Shown here: positions 55,445 to 64,000 of the stretch, piece after piece | Position numbering within the stretch: the stretch's first letter is position 1 | How the letters are laid out: each line of letters opens with the position of its first letter | DNA from: Planctomyces sp. SH-PL14 | GTDB lineage: Bacteria > Planctomycetota > Planctomycetia > Planctomycetales > Planctomycetaceae | Assembly (NCBI RefSeq): GCF_001610835.1 | Contig: NZ_CP011270.1 | Location: forward strand, 1,178,001-1,242,000 | DNA length: 64,000 bases | Direction: 5' to 3' | Notes under the pieces: generated by a model | What the model was told of the DNA's origin: nothing | The model's database searches: none | What the model saw: only the letters and a program-made list of their open reading frames with translations | Translations under genes and position numbers: made by a program

Positions 55445-55747
55445 ATGAGGATGTCCTTCGCACCTGATTCGCTGACGCTGCGGCAGAAACTGATCGAGGG
55501 GGATCAACTCGCGAAAGAGTTGCATCAGCACCTGGACCAGGGCTTTCTCCCCAAGATTCAGCACCTGCGGCGTCTTACCCGTCCCCGGACGGATGCGTCG
55601 GAGGAAGAGGTGCGGGATATCAGCATCCGCACGGCGGTCGACGATGTCATGGCGAGCGACCAGTACACACGACAATTCAGCAGCCGTCTCCAGCAGTTCC
55701 TGAACGCGATCGAAAAGGACATCGTCCGGATCGTTCAGGAGGGCTGA
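55445..55747 (+). CDS. Small helical protein of unknown function
   Basis: 100 residues, wholly soluble and helical in pattern (LRQKLIEGDQLAKELHQHL, EEVRDISIRTAVDDVMASD). An ATG at 55451 is an alternative start; ribosome-binding sites for both are poor. No family recognised. It stands between a phosphoesterase on the other strand and the kinase gene 143 bp downstream. Confidence 0.5.
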   Translation: MRMSFAPDSLTLRQKLIEGDQLAKELHQHLDQGFLPKIQHLRRLTRPRTDASEEEVRDISIRTAVDDVMASDQYTRQFSSRLQQFLNAIEKDIVRIVQEG

Positions 55748-55890
55748 AGCCCGGCGACCGACTCGAATCGCCCCCATTCCCATCTGGCCGATTCGATCCG
55801 ATCTCCCATCTCGAAATCTCCCGTCCGCGCCGGCGGTTTTTCGATACCCGTCCTTCTCTCCGAGGGTCTCTCGGCGGGAGGCGGTTCAGG

Positions 55891-58533
55891 TTGCGTCCAT
55901 CAGGAATCCGTTTGGAACAAGAATTCCGTCCATCGATTGAAGGGAGCTCGGCGAGGACCGCCTACGCGTTCCTGCGACCGCTCCCCTCTCAACGAGCCGC
56001 TCCGAGCACACCCGCCCTCGTGCCGGCCGGCATGACGGAGCCCGCGCGCGAGGATGTGCTCCGCCGTCTCTTCCCGTCCCGCGTTCCGGGGGCGGACGAC
56101 TCCGAAGGTTCCCTCTCCGTAGCGGGGACCGTCCTGGGGCATTTCCAGATCCAGGAGCGGATCGGCCGCGGCGGGATGGGGGCGGTCTTCCGGTCGACCG
56201 ACCTGCGACTCGACCGGGTGGTCGCCCTCAAGGTCCTTTCCCCCGAGCAGTCTCACGATCCCTCGTCCGTCCAGCGGTTCCACAACGAGGCCCGGGCGGC
56301 GGCCAAGCTCGACCACGACAACATCGCCCAGGTCTACTTCATCGGCGAAGACCAGGGGCTGCACTACATCGCCTTCGAGTTCATCACCGGGACGAACGTC
56401 CGCGAGCTCCTCTCCCGGACCGGGGTCGTGCCGGTCCCCGAGACGGTCAGCTACGTCATCCAGATCGCCGAGGCCCTGCGGTCGACGGCGGCGGCCGGGG
56501 TGGTCCACCGGGACATCAAGCCTTCGAACATCATCATCGAGCCAACCGGCCGGGTGACCCTCGTCGACCTGGGGCTGGCCCGGCAGGCGAGCCAGGCGGG
56601 CGAGGAGCTGACGGTCGCCGGGACGACGCTCGGGACGTTCGACTACATCTCACCGGAGCAGGCGGTCGATCCGCGGCGGGTCGACGTGCGGAGCGACATC
56701 TATTCGCTCGGCTGCACGGCGTATCACATGCTGACCGGCGAGCCGCCGTACCCCAGCCGGTCGATGTTCCAAAAGATCGTCGACCACCACGGCTCGGCGG
56801 CCCCCGATCCATCGCAGAAGAACCCCGCCGTCCCTGCCCGACTCTCGGCGATCATCCGCAAGATGATGGCCAGCGATCCGGACGAGCGATACGCGACGCC
56901 GGAAGCGGTGATCCGCGATCTGACGGGCGTGGCGCGGTACCTCGGCGTCCGTCCGGTCCAGATGACGTGGGACGCCCGGCCCCTGGAGCGGAACTGGCTG
57001 ATGGAGCACCGGGGCTGGATCGCCGCCTCGGTGGCTGTCGTCCTGCTGGGGCTCGCGATCAACAAGCTGCCGGTGGCGACCGACAGTCCGATCGACATTC
57101 AGCCGAGCGTCAGCCAGCCCCCGGCGCCCCCCTCGACCGACTCCGGCTCGTCCCAGACAGCGTCGGTCGCGGCCCCCCCGTCCACGACGAAGAGCCCCGC
57201 GGCTGTCCCTGCGTCGGCCACTCCTGACACCCCGAGTCCGCCCGCGGCCTCCGGAACCGGCCTCCTGACCGGCGTCGGCGCCGCCAAGGGGGAACTGACC
57301 GGAGCCTTTGCCGCCCCCGGTCAACTCACCGAGACGGAACCGCGGACGCCGATGGTCGTGGCGGCGGCGAAGGAGCCGATGTTCTGGGTCCTTGTCGAAG
57401 GGACCAAAGAGCGGAGTTTCCCGACGCTGGAGGCGGCCTGCACCGCTGCACCGGACGGCGCCACGATCGAGATCCGCGGCAACGGCAAGAATCCCGAGCC
57501 GCAGGGACCGGTCCGGATCGAGCGGAAGCGGCTGCGGCTCCGCGCCGCTCCGGGAACTCGGCCGAAGCTCGAGTTCCGCGATGTCGCCAATGGATCCACG
57601 GCGGTCTCGCGGTGGATCACGGTCTCGCGGGGAGCGCTGGAGATCGCGGAGTGCGATCTCGTGATGCGGGTCCCCTCGACGCGAACGGCGGACCGGTGGG
57701 CGGTCCTCTCGCTCGACCGCTGCGAGGCGTTCACGCTGCGGGCGTCGACAATCACGGTCCAGAACGATGAGCGGGCCCAGCCGGCGGCGATGATCGAGAT
57801 CGCCCGCGAGGCGATGAACTCGCTGAGCATGATGTCCGAGACCGAGGCGGCTTCGCTCGAAGCGGTCGATATCAGCGAGTCGATCCTCCGCGGCGAAGCG
57901 GACGTGATCGCGTCGCGGGTCGTCGGCGGGGTGTCGGTCTCGTTCGCGTCGAGCGCGGTGGCGGTCTCGGGGAGCCTGTACCGGGTCGATGTCTCGCAGA
58001 AGCGGTCGATGATGTCGACCGAGGAGCAGCCGACGTCGCTCGTCCTCGATCACCTGACGGCGGTCCTCGACCAGCCGCTGCTCGTCGTCTCGGCGGATCG
58101 GAACCGGCCGCCGATCCTGAACGTCACGATGGACGACAGCCTGGTCGTCATCCGTCGGACCGACCGGCCTCTCATCGCCTTCTCGGGTGAAGAAGACCAG
58201 GAACTGTGGCTGTCCCGCCTGCAGTGGCGCGGTCAGACGAATGCCTTCCAGCTGGCGGGCTCGATGCTGGAAGTCGCCTCCTCGCCGGGGGGCCGACCGT
58301 CGCTCGTCTGGACGTTCCGGGACTGGAACCGGATCGCCGCGACCTCGTCGTCGGAGTCGCTGCAGACGATGACGCCGTTCGAGCGGAGCGATGCGACGAC
58401 GTTGTTGCGGTTGTCGGAGACGCCGTTGACGGCGTTCCAGGTGCGGTCGAACGGGACGGGTTTGCAAGACCGCTTCGGGCGGCCGATTGGGGCGGATGTG
58501 TCCCGGCTGCCGGCTCTCGATGATCCGCAGTAA
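55891..58533 (+). CDS. Membrane-anchored Ser/Thr protein kinase with a repeat-like sensor region
   Basis: 880 residues from TTG 55891, which has GGGAGG upstream; ATG 56032 (residue 48) is the alternative and would remove an unstructured start. The Hanks-type kinase domain (about 84-345) has GRGGMG (92-97), Lys114 in VALKVL, HRDIKPSN (206-213), DLG (226-228, in place of DFG as is common in bacteria) and GTFDYISPEQ. One span at about 372-388 (WIAASVAVVLLGLAI) is followed by a Pro/Ser/Thr linker and a strand-rich extracytoplasmic region (about 500-870), likely a beta-helix (right-handed, by the residue pattern). Likely a receptor kinase. Substrate and signal unknown. Confidence 0.83.
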   Translation: MRPSGIRLEQEFRPSIEGSSARTAYAFLRPLPSQRAAPSTPALVPAGMTEPAREDVLRRLFPSRVPGADDSEGSLSVAGTVLGHFQIQERIGRGGMGAVFRSTDLRLDRVVALKVLSPEQSHDPSSVQRFHNEARAAAKLDHDNIAQVYFIGEDQGLHYIAFEFITGTNVRELLSRTGVVPVPETVSYVIQIAEALRSTAAAGVVHRDIKPSNIIIEPTGRVTLVDLGLARQASQAGEELTVAGTTLGTFDYISPEQAVDPRRVDVRSDIYSLGCTAYHMLTGEPPYPSRSMFQKIVDHHGSAAPDPSQKNPAVPARLSAIIRKMMASDPDERYATPEAVIRDLTGVARYLGVRPVQMTWDARPLERNWLMEHRGWIAASVAVVLLGLAINKLPVATDSPIDIQPSVSQPPAPPSTDSGSSQTASVAAPPSTTKSPAAVPASATPDTPSPPAASGTGLLTGVGAAKGELTGAFAAPGQLTETEPRTPMVVAAAKEPMFWVLVEGTKERSFPTLEAACTAAPDGATIEIRGNGKNPEPQGPVRIERKRLRLRAAPGTRPKLEFRDVANGSTAVSRWITVSRGALEIAECDLVMRVPSTRTADRWAVLSLDRCEAFTLRASTITVQNDERAQPAAMIEIAREAMNSLSMMSETEAASLEAVDISESILRGEADVIASRVVGGVSVSFASSAVAVSGSLYRVDVSQKRSMMSTEEQPTSLVLDHLTAVLDQPLLVVSADRNRPPILNVTMDDSLVVIRRTDRPLIAFSGEEDQELWLSRLQWRGQTNAFQLAGSMLEVASSPGGRPSLVWTFRDWNRIAATSSSESLQTMTPFERSDATTLLRLSETPLTAFQVRSNGTGLQDRFGRPIGADVSRLPALDDPQ

Positions 58534-58579
58534 GACGGGTGTGCATTCGCCGAGTGGGTAGTCGCCAAATACGGGCCAA

Positions 58580-58906
58580 ACCGGGTCCAGGGGCACCCTG
58601 GTCAGGGGGTGCAGGGGGCAGAATGCCCCTTGCCCGCCGGAGGCCTGACCGTCGAGAGATGTCTGAAGGAGCTTGTGTCCAAGCGCGGACACCGTACCGG
58701 ATGCCCCCTCACCAACCCGCGGGGATTGCAGAGCAAGCCGTGTGCGGTGAGAGTGTCCTCGTAGCCGGAGCTCAAGAGAGGATGTCCGTTGTGTCCTACG
58801 GTTCCTCATGGAAGCGCCTCCGGCGGCAAGGGGGCGGGGCCCCCTTGACCCCAGGCTGCCGTGGCACGTTGGGTTTGAGCAAACAGAGTCGCGCCGGCCA
58901 GGACGC
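58580..58906 (-). repeat. Dispersed structured repeat, copy 11
   Basis: Minus-oriented full-core copy with GTCCAGGGGCACCCTGG, TGCCCCTTGCCCGCCGGAGG, TGTCCAAGCGCGGACA, ACGGTTCC, GCACGTTGGGTTTGAG and CGCCGGCCAGGACGCGGTT. A remnant of the outer inverted repeat lies to its left (GTGCATTCGCCG, 58541-58552). It separates the convergent kinase and hrpA genes; the rest of 58534-58989 shows nothing recognised. Confidence 0.92.
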
Positions 58907-58989
58907 GGTTCGATTCAGCACGACAAGACGGCGGAGCCCGGCGGACCGGCGGTGCTGGGCATTGGCCGTTCGCGACGTTCGACCGCTCG

Positions 58990-61900
58990 CTACCTCTTCG
59001 CAGTCAGTTCCACCCAAGCCTGGTTCATCCGCTTCTCCGAGACCGGGATCACCGTCCCGACCTGCTGAGCGAAGACAGACACCCGGTACTCTTCGAGCAG
59101 CCACCGGAACGGATCGGTCCAGGGATCGAAGTCGGGCGACTTCGACTTCCGCTGAAGATGGTCCTGATACCGGGCGACGTGCGTCCGGACTGAGGCGGCG
59201 AGCGACTTGTCCCGATCGAATCCGCCGCCGATCAGCCGTTCCCAGCGAGTCGAGATCGCCTTGAGGTATCGGGGATACTGCTGCAGCCAGGGCCACGGGC
59301 AGAGCCACAGGAATCCCGGGGCCATGAGGTGCTCGATCTGGCTGCGGATCTCAGACGCCAGCGGCACCAGCAGCGGGGCCTTGACCTGATCGAGCGTCCG
59401 GCGGATCTCGTGAAAACTCTTGAGGAGCGGAAGCGCGAGCTTCTGAACATCCTGGACGGCGACGGGAATCAGCCCGCGGGCCTTGCGGGATCGCTCCGCG
59501 AACTCCGCCTGCGTCCGCGGCGCATTCCCTTCCAGAAACAACGCCCGTTCGGCCAGCCGCAGTTCCAGCTGATACTCGAACCCGGCTGCCGCGCCGGAGC
59601 CAGGACCAGCGTCCGGACCGCCGGCCGTCACTGCCGCGGGGAGGAGCGGGTCGGCTTTCGGCAGCGTCGTGGAGTGCAGGTTCAGCTCACCGCGATTGGG
59701 CCACCAGTTGATCTGCTCCTTGAGCTTCCGGTGTTCGGCTGCCGCGAAGAGGCGGACCGTCGCCCGCTTCGTGTTCCGCTCGGCGACCGCCTTGTCGAGC
59801 GAGAGCCGCAACCCCACCGCCCCGCCCTGATCGATCAGCATCGGGAACGCGGGGACTTCGGCCCCGGCCCGGCGGATCGTCACCTGCTGCGGCAGGATCT
59901 CGACCGGCCACTCCTTGAGGCCGTCTTTCTGCCAGCGGTCGTCCTGTACCGCGGCGCCGGCGACGGTCGTGGCCTGCCGCTGAAGCGTCTTGAGATCGCG
60001 GCCTTCGGCGACCGTCTTTCCCGCACCGTCGACGAGCCGGATCCGGGCCCGGAGGTAATCGGGGAGCCGGTCGAGCTCGAACATCTCGGGGGTGACGTTC
60101 TCACCGCAGATCTGCCGGAGCGTCGAAGCCATCTGGGCCACGAGGTCGCCGTCGCCGGAGCGGAGCTGCGGCACGACCGCGGCCGCCGTCTCCGGGACCG
60201 GGACGAAGTAGCGGCGGACATCCTTGGGGAGCGACTTGATGAGGGCCGCGACCTTCTCCTCGAGCATCCCGGGGACGAGCCACGCGAGCCGCGTCTCCGA
60301 CAGCTGCCCCGCCCCTTCGACCGGGACCAGGATCGTCAGACCGTCGTGAGACTCTCCCGGGGCGAGGTCGTACTCGACCCGCAGGTTCATCGTCCCGATC
60401 CGGATCTGGTCCGGGAAGAGGTCGGTGCGAAGCGCCGCGTTCGGGTTCTCGAGGAGGATCTCCCGCCGCAGAAAGAGAACCTCGGGTTTCGACGGCTCGG
60501 CCTGCTTCCGCCACTTGTCGAGCGACGGGACGTCGTAGACCGTCTGCGGCAGGAGCTTGTCGAAGAACTCGAACTGAGCCTCCTCGCTGGCGAAAATCTG
60601 CGACTGCCGGAGCTTCGCCTGCCAGCCCGCCAGCTCCTCTTTCAGGGCGACGTTGTGTCGGTGGAACGGCGCGGTCGTATCCATCTCGTGATGGACGAGC
60701 GCCTGGTCGATGAAGATCGGCCGCGCCGCCTCGGGGGCGATTGATCCATACCGCACGCGCCGCTGGACCACGATCGGCAGCCCGAACAGCAGGACTTTCT
60801 CGTTCGCCATGACCGAGCCCGCTTTGCGGTCCCAGACCGGTTCGGAATAGGTCCGTTTGACGAGGTGGTCCGCCAGCCGCTCGATGACCGCTGGATCGAT
60901 CCCGGCGACCGTCCGGGCGAACTTTCGCGTCGTCTCGACGAGTTCCGCGGCGACGATCCATTTCGGCTTCGACTTGAAGAGCGCCGAGCCGGGCCACAGG
61001 ACGAAGGTCTGCCCTCCGGCGCCGCGGTATTCGTGCGTCTCGCCTTTCTGTGCGACGTTCGAGAGCAGTCCGCTCAGGACCGCCCGGTGGATCGCCTGCG
61101 GGTCGTCGTGCCGCTTCGTCGTCTTGAGCCCGGCGGACTCCGCCATCTCCCGGAGCTGCCGGAACAGGTCCCGCCACTCCCGCATCCGCATGAACGAGAG
61201 GAAGTTCTTGTGGCAGGTCTTTTCGAGCTGCTTGCGGGTCAGTTCATCGTCCCAGGTCTCGAACTGGTCCCACAGCTTGAGGAACGACAGGAAGTCCGAC
61301 GCCTCGTGCGTGAACTTCCGATGGGCCTCGTCCGCCGCCTGCTGGTGCTCGTGCGGCCGCTCGCGGGGGTCGCGGACTTCCAGTGCTGCCGCGATGATCA
61401 GGACTTCCGTGAGACAGTGCTCGCGGTCCGCCTCGATGATCATCCGGCCGATCCGCGGGTCGACCGGGAGCCGCGCCAGCGACCGGCCGATGTCCGTCAA
61501 CTGATCTGCTTCGTTGATAGCGCTGAGTTCGAAGAGCGTCCGCAGTCCGGACCGGACCGCCGCCGGGCTGGGGGGATCGAGGAACGGAAAGTCTTCGATC
61601 CGGCCGAGGCCGAGGGCCTTCGTCTGCAGGATGACGGACGCGAGGTTCGTCCGCTGGATCTCGGGGGGCGTGTACTGTTCGCGGTTGGTGTAGTCCTGCT
61701 CGCTGTAGAGGCGGACGCAGATGCCCGGCCCCACGCGGCCGCAGCGCCCCTTTCGCTGATCGGCCGACGCCTTGGAGACCGGCTCGATCGGGAGCCGCTG
61801 GATCTTGGACTGCGGGGCGTAGCGGCTGATCCGGGCGGTCCCCGGATCGATGACGTAACGGATCCCCGGCACCGTCAGCGACGACTCGGCGACGTTCGTC

Positions 61901-62961
61901 GCCAGAACGATCCGCCGCCCTGCGTGCGGCTGGAAGATCCGGTTCTGCTCTTTCTCCGACAGCCGGCCGTAGAGCGGCAGGACTTCCGGCCGCGGGCCCC
62001 GGACAGTGAGCACTTTCAGGACCTTGTGGGCTTCCCGGATATCGCGCTCTGTCGGCAGGAAGATCAGCACGTCCCCTTCACCGTGGCCGCAGACCTCCTC
62101 GACGGCGCCGACCATCGCGCCAAACCAGTCGCTCTCGCCCGTCTCCTCGTCTTCGTCGGGCGGCCGGTACCACGTCTCGACGGGGTACGTCCGACCGGCG
62201 ACTTCGATCACCGGCGCCGGGCCGTGCTCCGAGCCAAAAAAGTCCGAGAACCGGGCGGCGTCGATCGTGGCCGACGTGATGATCAGCCGCAGATCGGGAC
62301 GTTTCGGCAGGAGGCGGCGGATGTAGCCCAAGAGGAAGTCGATATTGAGCGACCGCTCGTGGGCCTCGTCGACGATGATCGTGTCGTACTGGTCGAGGAA
62401 CCGGTCTGACTGCGTCTCCGCCAGGAGGATCCCGTCCGTCATCAACTTGATGTAGGTGCCGGGGCTGGTGGCGTCGGTGAACCGGACCTTGAAGCCAACC
62501 CCCTGGCCGACCGACATCTTCAGCTCTTCCGCCACGCGGGCGGCGACCGAGCGGGCCGCAATCCGGCGGGGCTGGGTGTGGCCGATCACCCCCGTGATCC
62601 CGCGGCCCATCTCCAGACAGATCTTGGGGATCTGGGTCGATTTCCCAGAGCCGGTCTCGCCGCAGAGGACGACGCATTGGTGCCGGGCGATCGCTTCCCG
62701 AATGGCGTCGCGGTGCTCGGCGATCGGCAGGGCCGCGTCGTATTCGATCTTCGGGACGCCGCGTTCCCGGGAGTCGCGGCGGTCGAGCGATTTCCGCAGG
62801 CGTTCTTCGAACTTCGCGAGGGCCTGATCGAACGGTTTGCCGCTGTCCCGCTGGCGGAGGAGCCCCTTCCAGTCCCGGTTCAGGGCGAACCGGTCCCCCT
62901 GCATCGCCCGTTCGATCTGCGGGGCGAGGTCGTCGAGGGAGGAGGTGGGCGATTCCGACAT
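58990..62961 (-). CDS. hrpA: ATP-dependent RNA helicase HrpA
   Basis: 1323 residues, the usual HrpA length. The DEAH helicase core has Walker A GETGSGKS (101-108), the DEAH box VDEAHERS (about 197-204), the SATIDAARF motif and [12 protein letters not shown], motif VI. The helicase-associated and OB-fold regions follow (about 470-720), and the long C-terminal DUF3418-like part extends to the end. HrpA is thought to remodel RNA and to rescue stalled, collided ribosomes. It is divergent to the phosphofructokinase gene. Confidence 0.95.
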   Translation of the reverse strand: MSESPTSSLDDLAPQIERAMQGDRFALNRDWKGLLRQRDSGKPFDQALAKFEERLRKSLDRRDSRERGVPKIEYDAALPIAEHRDAIREAIARHQCVVLCGETGSGKSTQIPKICLEMGRGITGVIGHTQPRRIAARSVAARVAEELKMSVGQGVGFKVRFTDATSPGTYIKLMTDGILLAETQSDRFLDQYDTIIVDEAHERSLNIDFLLGYIRRLLPKRPDLRLIITSATIDAARFSDFFGSEHGPAPVIEVAGRTYPVETWYRPPDEDEETGESDWFGAMVGAVEEVCGHGEGDVLIFLPTERDIREAHKVLKVLTVRGPRPEVLPLYGRLSEKEQNRIFQPHAGRRIVLATNVAESSLTVPGIRYVIDPGTARISRYAPQSKIQRLPIEPVSKASADQRKGRCGRVGPGICVRLYSEQDYTNREQYTPPEIQRTNLASVILQTKALGLGRIEDFPFLDPPSPAAVRSGLRTLFELSAINEADQLTDIGRSLARLPVDPRIGRMIIEADREHCLTEVLIIAAALEVRDPRERPHEHQQAADEAHRKFTHEASDFLSFLKLWDQFETWDDELTRKQLEKTCHKNFLSFMRMREWRDLFRQLREMAESAGLKTTKRHDDPQAIHRAVLSGLLSNVAQKGETHEYRGAGGQTFVLWPGSALFKSKPKWIVAAELVETTRKFARTVAGIDPAVIERLADHLVKRTYSEPVWDRKAGSVMANEKVLLFGLPIVVQRRVRYGSIAPEAARPIFIDQALVHHEMDTTAPFHRHNVALKEELAGWQAKLRQSQIFASEEAQFEFFDKLLPQTVYDVPSLDKWRKQAEPSKPEVLFLRREILLENPNAALRTDLFPDQIRIGTMNLRVEYDLAPGESHDGLTILVPVEGAGQLSETRLAWLVPGMLEEKVAALIKSLPKDVRRYFVPVPETAAAVVPQLRSGDGDLVAQMASTLRQICGENVTPEMFELDRLPDYLRARIRLVDGAGKTVAEGRDLKTLQRQATTVAGAAVQDDRWQKDGLKEWPVEILPQQVTIRRAGAEVPAFPMLIDQGGAVGLRLSLDKAVAERNTKRATVRLFAAAEHRKLKEQINWWPNRGELNLHSTTLPKADPLLPAAVTAGGPDAGPGSGAAAGFEYQLELRLAERALFLEGNAPRTQAEFAERSRKARGLIPVAVQDVQKLALPLLKSFHEIRRTLDQVKAPLLVPLASEIRSQIEHLMAPGFLWLCPWPWLQQYPRYLKAISTRWERLIGGGFDRDKSLAASVRTHVARYQDHLQRKSKSPDFDPWTDPFRWLLEEYRVSVFAQQVGTVIPVSEKRMNQAWVELTAKR

Positions 62962-63064
62962 GGGACGTGGTGATTCCGTGAAACAAATGGCCCAGGACTC
63001 TATGCCGTGGGGGGACGCGGGAGAAGACAGTGGTGGGGGGTGTCGCGTTCGCGGGCGCGAGCTG

Positions 63065-63375
63065 CGTCCTTGCCGGACGGACTCTCATCTCTCAAACCCA
63101 ACGTGCCACGGCAGCCGGGGTCAAGGGGGCAACCCCTTGCCGCCGGAGGCGCTTCTGTGAGGAACCGTGGTCAGCAACGGACGTCCCCTTTGTGAAACCG
63201 GCGTTGAGGACTCACCGCTCGCCTTGGGATCTCCTTGGGTTGGTGAGGGGGCATACGACGCCTTGTCCGCACTTGAACACACACTTCTTCCGACAGTGTC
63301 CGACGAGACAGGCCTCCGGCGGGCAAGGGGGTGTGATCCCCTTGCATCCCCCACCAGGGTGCCCCTGGACCCGGT
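63065..63375 (+). repeat. Dispersed structured repeat, copy 12
   Basis: Plus-oriented full-core copy: GCGTCCTTGCCGGACGGAC, CTCAAACCCAACGTGCCACG, the AAGGGGGCAACCCCTT hairpin, GGGTTGGTGAGGGGGCATAC, GCCTCCGGCGGGCAAGGGGG, CACCAGGGTGCCCCTGGACC. To its right lies an outer-repeat remnant, CGGCGAATGCACC (63408-63420). It sits between the divergent hrpA and phosphofructokinase genes. The rest of 62962-63541 shows nothing recognised. Confidence 0.92.
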
Positions 63376-63541
63376 GAGTTAACTTTGACGGCGTGCTGGC
63401 CACCAAGCGGCGAATGCACCGTTCGCCGACATCCCGCTGGCCCCTCGCTGGCGTCCCACTTTGGGCGCTCCTACGATTTCGGCTTCCGGCGACCTCGCCA
63501 CGCCGCCCCCCCTTGCCCCACCTGCATCCACTGCTGTGTCC

Positions 63542-64000
63542 ATGTCGAAAGCCAATGCCCTCATCGGCCAGTCCGGCGGGCCGACCTCCGTCATCAACTC
63601 CTCCCTCGTCGGCGTCGTCGAGACCTGCCTCAAAGCGCGCAAGATCGACAAAGTGTTCGGCATGCGGTTCGGCATCGAAGGGGTCCTCAACGACCACCTC
63701 CTCGACCTCGGCGCCGAATCGCGGGCGGTCCTCAAGGCCCTCCGCAAGACCCCCAGCAGCGCCCTCGGCTCCAGCCGCCTCAAACTCAAGGAAGAACACT
63801 TCGCCCCGATTCTCGAGCAGCTCAAGAAGTACAACATCCGCTACTACTTCATGATCGGCGGCAACGACACGATGGACACGATCCACCGCGTCACCGAGTA
63901 CGCCAATGCCAACGGTTGGGAAATGACCGGCGTCGGCGTCCCCAAGACCGTCGACAACGACCTCTACGGCACCGATCACACTCCCGGCTTCGGCAGCGCG
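63542..64000 (+). CDS. 6-phosphofructokinase family, N-terminal part (cut by window edge)
   Basis: 153 codons are visible, open to the window end. The N-terminus reads MSKANALIGQSGGPTSVINSS, where GGPTSVIN matches the PFK phosphate-donor site. Later come the GIEGVL turn, the GGNDTMDTI donor-binding segment and GVPKTVDNDLYGTDHTPGFG, the family catalytic loop. Asn/Asp in GGND rather than GGDG at the donor site suggests a diphosphate-dependent or group III enzyme, but the residues deciding this are partly outside the window. Confidence 0.9.
   Translation, partial: MSKANALIGQSGGPTSVINSSLVGVVETCLKARKIDKVFGMRFGIEGVLNDHLLDLGAESRAVLKALRKTPSSALGSSRLKLKEEHFAPILEQLKKYNIRYYFMIGGNDTMDTIHRVTEYANANGWEMTGVGVPKTVDNDLYGTDHTPGFGSA

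Overview
The window looks like a chromosomal segment of a planctomycete (PVC superphylum). It is GC-rich, with scattered short operons. It carries a tandem UvrA, a large redoxin/cytochrome/copper-monooxygenase protein, a Ser/Thr kinase with a repeat-like extracytoplasmic part, a giant glycine-rich membrane protein, and lipid A genes (lpxK end, lpxB, a FabZ-type dehydratase). No rRNA, tRNA, CRISPR array, phage gene or transposase was seen. The genus cannot be named from the sequence alone.

Layout. 1-5.2 kb: C-terminus of LpxK, an ExbB/ExbD-like pair, a CCA-adding-type nucleotidyltransferase and a lipoprotein. 5.7-13.2 kb: a large FtsX-type permease, beta-carbonic anhydrase, RbfA-like protein and the redoxin/monooxygenase fusion. 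13.6-21.3 kb: a degenerate sigma-54 activator-like regulator, a YhaO/YhaN (Mre11/Rad50-like) operon and two small unknowns. 21.8-29.5 kb: gyrB, an O-antigen-ligase-like protein with a TPR-type tail, folD, a site-2 protease and moaE. 29.9-34.6 kb: Hsp20, a secreted unknown, a STAS protein, dtd, a FabZ-like dehydratase and mtnA. 34.6-48.1 kb: tandem uvrA, mnmA, hisG, a DegP-type protease, a histidine phosphatase, pgk and an HtrA-SirB1 fusion. 48.5-63 kb: two membrane proteins (ExbD-like and glycine-rich), lpxB, a phosphoesterase, a Ser/Thr kinase and hrpA. The right edge holds the start of a phosphofructokinase.

The most striking content is non-coding. Twelve copies of one 240-340 bp structured element occupy intergenic spaces in both orientations, roughly one per 5 kb, and most touch the 3' end of a gene. 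Each intact copy has a core bounded by inverted, hairpin-forming ends. The copy at 9982-10408 also has outer inverted repeats of about 31-33 bp, parts of which survive next to two other copies. This fits a non-autonomous mobile element (MITE-like) or a mobile structured RNA or terminator. Two further repeat classes occur: heptamer arrays with strict 7-bp phase, which in two cases run up to or within 3 bp of a start codon and in one case lie inside uvrA, and two long inverted repeats built from CACCAAG units.

Functionally the window is mostly housekeeping (DNA repair and topology, translation fidelity, tRNA modification, glycolysis, one-carbon and histidine metabolism, cell envelope). It also carries planctomycete-type multidomain proteins of unknown role.
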